DNA from: Bacillus safensis FO-36b
Lineage (GTDB): Bacteria > Bacillota > Bacilli > Bacillales > Bacillaceae
DNA length: 64,000 bases
Direction of reading: 5' to 3'
Assembly: GCF_000691165.1 (NCBI RefSeq)
Contig: NZ_ASJD01000001.1
Span: 682,001 to 746,000, forward strand
Made by a program: the position numbers and the translations under genes. The notes below the pieces were generated by a model that was not told where the DNA came from, ran no database searches, and was given only the letters and a program-made list of their open reading frames with translations. Below are positions 56,892-64,000 of the stretch, piece by piece; within the stretch, counting starts at the first letter, position 1, and every line of letters starts with the position of its first letter.

Positions 56892-57593
56892 ATGAATCGT
56901 TATACACTTGAAGAATTTGTTCAGAATACGCAGCAAGAAGATAAAGGAGAAGGGGTCTTCGAACTTGAAACACCAAGACTTTTAGAAATTAATTTGACTG
57001 ACACGATTTGGGCAAAAACGGGTTCCATGGTTTCCTATCGAGGGAAAATCAAATTTGAACGTGAAGGTGTTTTTGAGCACGGCGTCTCCAAGATGTTCAA
57101 AAAAATGCTTTCAGGAGAAGGCACCTCACTAATGAAGGCGACAGGTGATGGGAAATTATATGTGGCAGATCAAGGTAAAAAAATCTCGATTCTTCGTTTG
57201 GCTCAAGGAGAATCCATTTTTGTGAATGGAAACGACCTGCTTGCGTTTGAACCATCTGTCCGCTGGGATATCAAATTAATGAAAAAAGTGTCTGGTATGC
57301 TTGCAGGCGGATTATTTAATGTCAAATTAGAAGGACCGGGCTTAGTTGCAATCACAAGTCATTATGAGCCGCTGACACTCATTGTTCAGCCGGGTGATTC
57401 TGTTTATACAGATCCGAATGCGACTGTTGCGTGGTCAGGGGATTTAAAAACTGAATTTGTGACAGATGTTTCCTTTAAAACGTTTATTGGCAGGGGAAGC
57501 GGAGAGTCCATTCAAATGAAGTTTACCGGAAGCGGCTTTGTTGTCGTTCAGCCGTTTGAAGAAGTATACACAACAAATGGAAATCAAGGGTGA
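56892..57593 (+). CDS. AIM24 family protein
   Basis: A 233-aa all-beta protein of the AIM24 (DUF124, TRAP-like fold) family: WAKTGSMVSYRG, LYVADQGKKISILRL, FVNGNDLLAFEPSV and a Gly-rich GSGESIQMKFTGSGFVVVQP are typical. It has no signal peptide or catalytic motif. Family roles are poorly defined (membrane or mitochondrial association in yeast). The ATG at 56892 follows AGAGGTG. I do not recall it beside cspD in B. subtilis. Confidence 0.85.
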   Translation: MNRYTLEEFVQNTQQEDKGEGVFELETPRLLEINLTDTIWAKTGSMVSYRGKIKFEREGVFEHGVSKMFKKMLSGEGTSLMKATGDGKLYVADQGKKISILRLAQGESIFVNGNDLLAFEPSVRWDIKLMKKVSGMLAGGLFNVKLEGPGLVAITSHYEPLTLIVQPGDSVYTDPNATVAWSGDLKTEFVTDVSFKTFIGRGSGESIQMKFTGSGFVVVQPFEEVYTTNGNQG

Positions 57594-57596
57594 GGA

Positions 57597-57628
57597 AAAA
57601 GGTGTCCGTCAATGACGGACACCTTTTT
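57597..57628. terminator. Bidirectional terminator between the AIM24 gene and ugtP
   Basis: GGTGTCCGTC and GACGGACACC form a perfect 10-bp stem with loop AAT, flanked by A4-5 and T5; it serves two convergent genes. Confidence 0.9.
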
Positions 57629-58778
57629 ATGATAATGCGCGAGCATATGTTTTGTTATTCATGATGAGATCTGACTGCTCAACGATATCTTCCAAAATGG
57701 TTTGAGAAGATTGTTTTAAGTGCAGTTTTTTCATGTTTTGTTTCATTGTTTCTAATTTTTCTTCGTCCTGCAGCAAGTTGGTCACAGATTCTAAAATGTC
57801 TTCATGTCGGTTAATGACAATGGCAGCGCCATATTCCTCAAAGAAAAGAGCATTTTCCTTTTCTTGTCCAGGGACAGGCTTATAAAGAATGACCGGGACA
57901 CCGATTGCAGTTGCTTCTGTTAAAGTAATGCCGCCTGGTTTTGTAATCATACAATCTGTTACTCTGAACAATTCATCAATTTGTTCCACATATCCAAGCG
58001 CCTTCAATTGATCTGGGTGTGCTTGTTCAAGAACGCTAAGCGATTGTTTCAGCGCGGCGTTCTTTCCGCATACAACAACAATTTGTACTTCACTGTCGAG
58101 AAGCAGCGCCTCACATAATTCCTTCACATTTTTTAGTACACCGTGAGCACCGGCCATGATGAGAAGAACTTTTTTATCTGATGATAATCCATATTTCTTA
58201 TAGATCATCGATTGTGGCACGTCTGCTTCAAACTGTGGTCTAATAGGAATACCTGTCACCTTGACATCGCTTGGATGTGTGCCGATTTCCACTAATTTTT
58301 GTTTCACATAATCGGTTGCAACATAGTATCGGTCGATGTTTTCATGTACCCAAATCTTATGGAGACAAAAATCTGTCATGACATTAAAAGTCGGAATCAC
58401 TTTACCTGTTTTGTTTCGGTATTCTGGTACAACAATCATCGGGAATGTAATAATGATGATGTCCGGATTGTGTAACTGAATTAATTCATCGAGACGCTTA
58501 TTTCCCATCTTTAAATAAATGTTAAATTTGCGTTTATTGTAAATTTTATCTACACCGTAATAAAACAAGCGATAAAATTGTTTCCCAATGGAAAAGCTCT
58601 TCAAGTATAAATATTGAGTCACTTCTGACACAATGGGATTCGATTCTTGATACAAATTAGAAACTACAACATGTTCAAACCCTTGGGATTTGCATTCATC
58701 ATACAGTGTTTTTGCTACCTGCATATGTCCATTTCCATAATTTGCGGTCAAGATTAATATTTTTTTATTGGTATTCAA
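57627..58778 (-). CDS. ugtP: Processive UDP-glucose diacylglycerol glucosyltransferase
   Basis: A 383-aa GT28-family enzyme that makes mono- and diglucosyl-diacylglycerol, the lipid anchor of lipoteichoic acid, and in B. subtilis also couples cell size to nutrients by inhibiting FtsZ. LTANYGNGHMQVA at the N-terminus and KPGGITLTEATAIG near residue 290 bind lipid and UDP-glucose. It starts at a TTG after GAGGTG. The upstream 228 bp to metA show no promoter I can place with confidence. Confidence 0.95.
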   Translation of the reverse strand: MNTNKKILILTANYGNGHMQVAKTLYDECKSQGFEHVVVSNLYQESNPIVSEVTQYLYLKSFSIGKQFYRLFYYGVDKIYNKRKFNIYLKMGNKRLDELIQLHNPDIIIITFPMIVVPEYRNKTGKVIPTFNVMTDFCLHKIWVHENIDRYYVATDYVKQKLVEIGTHPSDVKVTGIPIRPQFEADVPQSMIYKKYGLSSDKKVLLIMAGAHGVLKNVKELCEALLLDSEVQIVVVCGKNAALKQSLSVLEQAHPDQLKALGYVEQIDELFRVTDCMITKPGGITLTEATAIGVPVILYKPVPGQEKENALFFEEYGAAIVINRHEDILESVTNLLQDEEKLETMKQNMKKLHLKQSSQTILEDIVEQSDLIMNNKTYARALS

Positions 58779-59006
58779 GAATATTCACCTCAAATGTAAT
58801 CAACAACAACAAAACTTCGTACGAAAACTATTAATCTCATAGGTCTACATATACATAAAGATAACATATAAACAGTTAGAGCATATCATTCGTTACGAAA
58901 GAATTAAACTAATTTTAAAAAACAAACAGATTCAATTGATAATGGAAGACAGAGCCATTTGTATTTTAACACATTTTGACGATTTATCATCAGACCACAG
59001 TCTATT

Positions 59007-59915
59007 TTATTCCCAAACGTATGGTGTTTCTTGATAAACATAATAATTTAGCCAATTCATAAACAATAAGGTTGCATGGGCTTTCCAGCGATTTACTGGG
59101 ATTAATGTGTCACCATCTTCTATAAAATAGTGGACAGGTTTTTGGACTGTATCATGTTTCAACAAATCTCTTTCATATTCCTGCATCAATGTATCTGTAT
59201 CATATTCAGGATGTCCAGTTAAAAATACTTGTTTATCATCATCTGAAACAATTAAACAAACACCCGCTTCTTCAGACATACTCAAGACTTTCAAATTCGG
59301 CGTGTTTTTTAATTGTTCTGTATTAATATCTGTATGCCTAGAATGTGGGACATAGTATACTTCATCAAAACCTCTGACTAATCTTTCTTTTTTCTCTTTC
59401 ACAATATGCTCAAATACACCAAATTTTTTCTCGGGAAGCTTGATTTTTTCAATCCCGTAATGGTGATATAAACCTGCCTGTGCACCCCAGCAAATATGAA
59501 GGGTAGACGTTACATTGGTTTTACTCCAGTCCAAAATGTCCTGCAGCTCTTTCCAATAAGAAACTTCTTCAAAAGGTAAGTGCTCAATTGGTGCGCCAGT
59601 GATGATCATTCCATCAAATTTTTTATGGCGGATCGATTCAAAGGTCGTATAAAATTCATCTAGATGCTCTCTCGACGTATTCTTCGGTGTATGTGTACTT
59701 GGAATCAAAAACGTGAAGTACACTTGTAAAGGAGAATTTCCGAGCATTCTCAGCAGCTGCGTTTCAGTTTGTATTTTTTTTGGCATTAAATTTAAGATCA
59801 CGATATTCAAAGGACGGATATCTTGCTTGAATGCCCTTGTCTCATCCATGACGAAAATATTTTCGCTCTCTAGTATTTGTTTTGCCGGCAGATGAACTGG
59901 TATGTTAATAGGCAA
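59007..59915 (-). CDS. metA: Homoserine O-acetyltransferase (MetA family)
   Basis: A 302-aa enzyme of the MetA family. The catalytic Cys142 is in HICWGAQA, with the HPEYD His near residue 235. Position 111 is Glu ([10 protein letters not shown]), the residue that favours acetyl-CoA over succinyl-CoA in Bacillus MetA, so acetylation is inferred although the family is often named succinyltransferase. It starts at a TTG after GGGGGTGG. The first step of methionine synthesis from homoserine. Confidence 0.93.
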   Translation of the reverse strand: MPINIPVHLPAKQILESENIFVMDETRAFKQDIRPLNIVILNLMPKKIQTETQLLRMLGNSPLQVYFTFLIPSTHTPKNTSREHLDEFYTTFESIRHKKFDGMIITGAPIEHLPFEEVSYWKELQDILDWSKTNVTSTLHICWGAQAGLYHHYGIEKIKLPEKKFGVFEHIVKEKKERLVRGFDEVYYVPHSRHTDINTEQLKNTPNLKVLSMSEEAGVCLIVSDDDKQVFLTGHPEYDTDTLMQEYERDLLKHDTVQKPVHYFIEDGDTLIPVNRWKAHATLLFMNWLNYYVYQETPYVWE

Positions 59916-59950
59916 CTCGCCACCCCCTGAACCAAAGCTAATTTCACTTC

Positions 59951-59979
59951 ATTATAGGAACTTTCTGGCGATATTTCAA
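59951..59979 (-). promoter_or_regulatory. SigA-type promoter for metA
   Basis: On the minus strand TTGAAA (59979-59974), 17-bp spacer, perfect TATAAT (59956-59951), about 35 bp before the start codon. The leader is too short for an S-box or T-box. The fhs promoter region (TACAAT at 59994-59999 on the plus strand) lies back to back. Confidence 0.75.
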
Positions 59980-60054
59980 TGTTTCAATTATGTTACAATG
60001 AAAAATAGAGCAAAAAAGAATGCTGTTTCTGTAAAAAAAGGAGGCCATTTTGTT

Positions 60055-61737
60055 ATGATCACAAAGCATTTATCTGATATTGACATTGCCCAAAAGGCTA
60101 AGCTGAGACCGATTCAAGACATCGCAGCAAAGCTGCAAATACATGACGAAGAATTAGAATGCTATGGTTTCACAAAAGCGAAAATATCTTTGACTATTTT
60201 TGACCGTTTAAAGAAACAAAAAGAAGGACACGTGATTCTTGTCACTTCGATTAACCCTACGCCAGCAGGTGAGGGGAAATCCACCGTAACTGTCGGCCTT
60301 GGTCAATCCTTTGAAAAAATTGGCAAAAAAGCGATCGTTGCGATGCGTGAGCCATCATTAGGTCCTACAATGGGGATTAAAGGCGGAGCAGCGGGCGGAG
60401 GATATTCACAGGTGCTGCCAATGGAAGAAATCAATCTTCATTTCACAGGGGATTTTCATGCCATTACATCTGCACATAACGCCTTATCTGCATTTATTGA
60501 TAACCATATCCATCACGGAAATGAACTCGGTATCGACACGCGGCGCATTGTGTGGAAGCGGGTGCTTGATTTAAACGATCGTGCATTAAGACAGGTCGTT
60601 GTCGGACTTGGCGGTCAGTTAAATGGGTATCCTAGAGAAGACGGATTTGATATTACAGTGGCTTCCGAAATGATGGCGATCCTCTGTTTAGCAGAAGACT
60701 TAAACGACTTAAAAAAACGTCTTTCTTCTATTGTTGTTGCCTATAATCAAGAAGGCGAGCCAGTCACAGTGGGAGCACTTGGATATGAAGGTGTTCTGAC
60801 GCTACTTTTAAAAGACGCACTCAAACCGAACCTTGTTCAAACGATTGAAGGAACCCCAGCCCTTGTCCATGGCGGTCCTTTTGCTAATATTGCACATGGA
60901 TGCAATAGTTTAATTGCAACCAAAATGGCAGCAAAATTAGCTGATTATGTCGTTACAGAAGCTGGATTTGGTGCAGACCTTGGAGCAGAAAAGTTCCTGC
61001 ACATTAAAACAAGAGCTGGTGAATTCAAACCTAGTGCAGTTGTCATTGTCGCAACAGTGAGAGCATTAAAGATGCATGGCGGAATGAAGAAAACCGAACT
61101 CAAAGAAGAGAATGCACACGCCGTATTAGAAGGTATACATAATTTAGAAAAGCATATTGAAACCGTGCAAGCTTTTGGTCTTCCATATATTGTGGCGGTA
61201 AACCGGTTTATAACGGATACAAAAGAAGAGATTCAAGCGATAGAAGATTGGTGCGGCAAACATGGCCATCCAGTCAAAGCCGTGAATGTATGGGAAGAAG
61301 GAGGCGAAGGCGGAACAGCTCTTGCCGAGGAACTAGCAGCACTCATTGAAAAGAAAAAGAACAACTTTACCTATTTGTATGAAGAGAACGATTCCATCGA
61401 AGAAAAGTTATATAAAGTGGCCAAAGTGGTTTACGGTGCAGATGGGGTCACGCTCACAACTAAAGCAAGAAAGCAGCTGGCTGCCATTGAAGAAAACGGC
61501 TGGGCTCATTTACCGGTTTGTATGGCAAAAACACAATATTCTCTTTCAGATGATCCAGCTTTAATCGGCAGACCTAAAGGCTTTACCATTACGATTCGAG
61601 AGTTAAAGCCGTCTGTAGGAGCAGGGTTTATTGTAGCCTTAACCGGAAGCATTTTAACAATGCCTGGATTACCTAAAAAACCCGCGGCTCTTGAAATGGA
61701 TTTATTAGAAGACGGCAGTGTAACAGGACTCTTTTAA
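60055..61737 (+). CDS. fhs: Formate-tetrahydrofolate ligase
   Basis: A 560-aa ATP-dependent enzyme making 10-formyl-tetrahydrofolate from formate. [12 protein letters not shown] is the nucleotide-binding loop, followed by [20 protein letters not shown] (substrate site) and [14 protein letters not shown]. The ATG at 60055 follows AAAGGAGG; the open frame extends 153 bases upstream without a start signal. To my knowledge B. subtilis 168 lacks this gene, so it marks a metabolic difference. It is divergent from metA. Confidence 0.95.
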   Translation: MITKHLSDIDIAQKAKLRPIQDIAAKLQIHDEELECYGFTKAKISLTIFDRLKKQKEGHVILVTSINPTPAGEGKSTVTVGLGQSFEKIGKKAIVAMREPSLGPTMGIKGGAAGGGYSQVLPMEEINLHFTGDFHAITSAHNALSAFIDNHIHHGNELGIDTRRIVWKRVLDLNDRALRQVVVGLGGQLNGYPREDGFDITVASEMMAILCLAEDLNDLKKRLSSIVVAYNQEGEPVTVGALGYEGVLTLLLKDALKPNLVQTIEGTPALVHGGPFANIAHGCNSLIATKMAAKLADYVVTEAGFGADLGAEKFLHIKTRAGEFKPSAVVIVATVRALKMHGGMKKTELKEENAHAVLEGIHNLEKHIETVQAFGLPYIVAVNRFITDTKEEIQAIEDWCGKHGHPVKAVNVWEEGGEGGTALAEELAALIEKKKNNFTYLYEENDSIEEKLYKVAKVVYGADGVTLTTKARKQLAAIEENGWAHLPVCMAKTQYSLSDDPALIGRPKGFTITIRELKPSVGAGFIVALTGSILTMPGLPKKPAALEMDLLEDGSVTGLF

Positions 61738-61811
61738 ACGGGAGCATAAAAAGCGATTTTCTAAAAGAAGCATGTTACGATAGGAAAAAGTGAATCCTAG
61801 GAGGCTATGAG

Positions 61812-62294
61812 ATGTCAATTTATGATATTCAGGTCAAGACCATTAACGGTCAGGAACAATCGATGGCAGATTATAAAGGAAAAGTGCTCATTATTGTAAA
61901 TACAGCAAGCAAATGTGGGCTGACTCCTCAATTTAAACAATTACAAGAGTTATATGATCAATATCATGAAAAGGGCCTTGAAATTTTAGGATTTCCGTGT
62001 AACCAATTTATGAACCAAGAGCCAGAAGGAGAAGAAGCCATTCAAGAATTCTGTTCTTTGAATTATGGAGTGACCTTCCCTATGTTTGCGAAAGTAGATG
62101 TCAATGGCGAAGAGGCGCACCCGCTGTTCAAGCATTTAACAAGTCAAGCGAAAGGTGTGCTTGGGACAAAAACAGTGAAATGGAATTTCACAAAATTTAT
62201 CGTGGACCAAGACGGAGAAGTTATTGAACGATTCTCGCCGAAAACACCACCAAAAGAATTAGAAAGCTCAATCATCGCTCTGCTCAACAAATAA
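61812..62294 (+). CDS. bsaA: Glutathione peroxidase-type thiol peroxidase BsaA
   Basis: A 160-aa peroxidase of the GPx family with Cys in place of selenocysteine ([10 protein letters not shown] near residue 36), the Gln/Trp partners in the NQFMNQEP and TVKWNFTKF regions, and a resolving Cys in FPCNQF. It reduces peroxides using thioredoxin or bacillithiol-type thiols. The ribosome binding site is CTAGGAGG. It is followed by ypgQ after one base. Confidence 0.94.
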   Translation: MSIYDIQVKTINGQEQSMADYKGKVLIIVNTASKCGLTPQFKQLQELYDQYHEKGLEILGFPCNQFMNQEPEGEEAIQEFCSLNYGVTFPMFAKVDVNGEEAHPLFKHLTSQAKGVLGTKTVKWNFTKFIVDQDGEVIERFSPKTPPKELESSIIALLNK

Positions 62295-62295
62295 G

Positions 62296-62919
62296 ATGCT
62301 GACAGTCATGCAGCGAAAACAATTGGAGGCAGCTGCCTCCTTTGTTTCAGACAGGCTGAAGGATGAACCGACTGGACACGATGCGGCTCATGTTGCTCGT
62401 GTGCGCCAGCTTGCCGTCCGTATTGCAAATCAGGAAGGCGGCTCTCTATTTATCATCGAGATGGCAGCGATTGTACATGATGTCATTGATGAAAAGCTGT
62501 CAAGTGAATGGAAGGTCACTGAAAAGCAGCTTGAGAACCAGCTCCTTTTGTGGGAATTGGACACGCGGGATGTCCGCTATATCATGGACATCATTACAAC
62601 GATGTCTTTTCGTCATCGGCATAAGCAGTTTAGGCCAATGACGTTAGAGGGGGCCATTGTTCAAGATGCCGATAGGCTGGATGCGATAGGAGCAAGCGGT
62701 ATCGCTAGAGTGTTTACGTATGCTGGCGCAACAGGTGAGCCCCATTATACAGAGGACATGCAGCAGGGCTCTGTGCTAAAGCATATGGAAGAAAAACTGC
62801 TCAAATTAAAAGACTTGATGAACACTCATGCAGGAAAGCAGCTTGCTGATGAGCGGCATGAATTGATGAGTTTATTTATCAAGAAGTGGAAAGAAGAATG
62901 CGGCCTTACAGATGAGTAG
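62296..62919 (+). CDS. ypgQ: HD-domain phosphohydrolase YpgQ
   Basis: A 207-aa metal-dependent HD protein: GHDAAHVARVR near residue 28 gives the first His, AAIVHDVIDE near 62 the HD pair and QDADRLDAIGA near 122 the final Asp. B. subtilis YpgQ is reported as a nucleotide pyrophosphatase-type HD enzyme. No clear ribosome binding site precedes the ATG at 62296, so translation is probably coupled to bsaA; the ATG at 62308 is an alternative. Confidence 0.88.
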   Translation: MLTVMQRKQLEAAASFVSDRLKDEPTGHDAAHVARVRQLAVRIANQEGGSLFIIEMAAIVHDVIDEKLSSEWKVTEKQLENQLLLWELDTRDVRYIMDIITTMSFRHRHKQFRPMTLEGAIVQDADRLDAIGASGIARVFTYAGATGEPHYTEDMQQGSVLKHMEEKLLKLKDLMNTHAGKQLADERHELMSLFIKKWKEECGLTDE

Positions 62920-62949
62920 GGTCTTTATGTGTGTAAGGAGGATATATCA

Positions 62950-64000
62950 ATGAAAATAACAGCTATAGAACCAACGCCAAGTCCGAATACCATGAAGGTG
63001 ATTTTGACAGAAGCACTTGCCGGCGGTAAAAGCAACAACTACAAAAAGGATCAAAAAGACGAAGCGCCAGAAATGATCAAGCGTATTTTAAGCATTGAAG
63101 GTGTAAAAGGGGTTTATCATGTTGCAGATTTCTTAGCGGTTGAGCGAAATGCAAAGTTTGACTGGCAGGGTATTTTACAACAGGTTAGAGAAGCCTTTGG
63201 ACAAGAAACAGAAGGTCTTCAGGAAGGATCGCAGTCAGGCGATGACACATTTGGTGAAGTGAAAGTGTTTGTCCAAATGTTTAATGGGATTCCAATGCAG
63301 GTCAAACTGTCAGACGGTGAAAGAGAAGAGCGGTTTGGCATGCCTGAACGTTTTCAAGCAGCCATTTTAAAGCTTAGAAGCAGCTCAGACAATGTCGTGT
63401 TTGAACGTGTGTGGAAAGAACACGGCGTTCGTTTTGGAGAATTTGCTGATATCGGTCAGGAAGTCACAGAGGAGCTACAAGCAGCCTATGATGATGAGCG
63501 TTTAGCCCGCTTAACAGAGGCAGTGAAAGAAGGGCAGGAAGCTGTAGATAGACAGGTGAACCGAAAGGCATATGATGTAACAGAAGACATGCTGCAAGAG
63601 GAAGATTGGAAAAAACGTTTTGCCCATTTAGAGCAAATGCAGCCAGAGCTAAAGGATATACCTGTTTTAATGAAAGCAATGGAGGATCCCAAAACGTCTA
63701 TTCGCAGACAAGCCGTTGTGAATGCTGGCATGATTGAAGATCCTGCCATTCTGCCTATTTTATATAAAGGGCTCGAAGACAAAACAGTGACGGTCCGCAG
63801 AACGGCTGGTGACTGTATTTCTGACCTTGGTGACCCGAGTGCTATCGAAGCCATGATCGCAGCATTAAAGGATCCGAGTAAGCTCGTCCGCTGGCGTGCA
63901 GCTATGTTTCTTTACGAAGAAGGGGACGAAACGGCACTTGAAGCATTAAAAGAAGCAGAGCAAGACCCTGAGTTTGAAGTCAGTCTTCAAGTGAAAATGG
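62950..64000 (+). CDS. ypgR: NifU-like N-domain and HEAT-repeat protein YpgR (partial)
   Basis: At least 350 codons, cut off by the window end. Residues 1-80 resemble the N-terminal domain of NifU-like/virulence factor proteins (EPTPSPNTMKVIL, SIEGVKGVYHVADFLAVER). Residues from about 225 on form HEAT repeats (VLMKAMEDPKTSIRRQAVV, ILYKGLEDKTVTVRRTA, MIAALKDPSKLVRWRAAM), a scaffold fold. The ribosome binding site is TAAGGAGG. The usual B. subtilis length is about 377 aa, so little is missing. The function is unknown. Confidence 0.88.
   Translation, partial: MKITAIEPTPSPNTMKVILTEALAGGKSNNYKKDQKDEAPEMIKRILSIEGVKGVYHVADFLAVERNAKFDWQGILQQVREAFGQETEGLQEGSQSGDDTFGEVKVFVQMFNGIPMQVKLSDGEREERFGMPERFQAAILKLRSSSDNVVFERVWKEHGVRFGEFADIGQEVTEELQAAYDDERLARLTEAVKEGQEAVDRQVNRKAYDVTEDMLQEEDWKKRFAHLEQMQPELKDIPVLMKAMEDPKTSIRRQAVVNAGMIEDPAILPILYKGLEDKTVTVRRTAGDCISDLGDPSAIEAMIAALKDPSKLVRWRAAMFLYEEGDETALEALKEAEQDPEFEVSLQVKM

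Noticed and set aside
59916..60054. S-box (SAM) riboswitch or T-box for metA
   Set aside because: The promoter is about 35 bp from the start codon, leaving no room for either element, and no conserved core sequence was seen.

Overview
The window is a core chromosomal segment of a low-GC Firmicute, most likely a member of the Bacillus pumilus group (B. pumilus, B. safensis, B. altitudinis). Gene order from the 3' end of tyrA through aroA, ypiA-ypiB-ypiF-qcrABC, ypjABCD-dapB-mgsA-bshB1-bshA-cca-birA, panBCD, dinG, ypmAB, asnS, dnaD-nth-ypoC, recU-ponA, the ypp and ypq genes, mrfAB (yprAB), cotD, ypsA-gpsB, rnpB, ypsC, ypvA, ypwA, xpt-pbuX, bpsAB, dynA, ypbS, ypcP, sspL, ypdQP, ypeP, cspD, ugtP, metA, bsaA, ypgQ and ypgR follows B. 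subtilis as I remember it. There are clear differences: no aspB between ypmB and asnS, an Old Yellow Enzyme gene between ypqE and mrfA, a polysaccharide deacetylase gene between pbuX and bpsA, an AIM24-like gene beside cspD, and a formate-tetrahydrofolate ligase gene (fhs) beside metA.

Region by region. 1-7.9 kb holds the end of aromatic amino acid synthesis, a TPR protein and the menaquinol:cytochrome c reductase operon. 7.9-14.5 kb holds a divergent YitT gene and one long operon joining lysine synthesis, methylglyoxal synthase, bacillithiol synthesis, the CCA-adding enzyme and the biotin ligase. 14.5-24 kb holds pantothenate synthesis, the DinG nuclease-helicase, asparaginyl-tRNA synthetase, DnaD and endonuclease III. 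24-32 kb holds PBP1 and RecU on the minus strand, then small sporulation-related genes. 32-41 kb holds the mitomycin repair pair, CotD, GpsB, RNase P RNA and a second DinG-like helicase. 43-45 kb holds a guanine riboswitch controlling xpt-pbuX. 45-49 kb is the most unusual stretch: a deacetylase gene, a repeated small terminator-bearing element, a candidate small RNA, and a Fur-controlled micropeptide. 49-64 kb holds the fused bacterial dynamin, nucleases, a cold shock gene, glycolipid synthesis, methionine and one-carbon metabolism and a thiol peroxidase.

No tRNA, rRNA operon, insertion sequence, prophage, CRISPR array or classical defence island was seen. The best candidate for something undescribed is a minus-strand transcription unit of about 64 nt at 46623-46686. 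It has a good SigA promoter, a 5' hairpin, an unpaired CCUCCUUC (anti-Shine-Dalgarno) linker and a strong intrinsic terminator. It lies back to back with one of two copies of a TGTCTAC-N3-CTG-hairpin-U-tract element that flank the deacetylase gene. Names taken from B. subtilis rest on recalled protein lengths, motifs and gene order, not on a database search.
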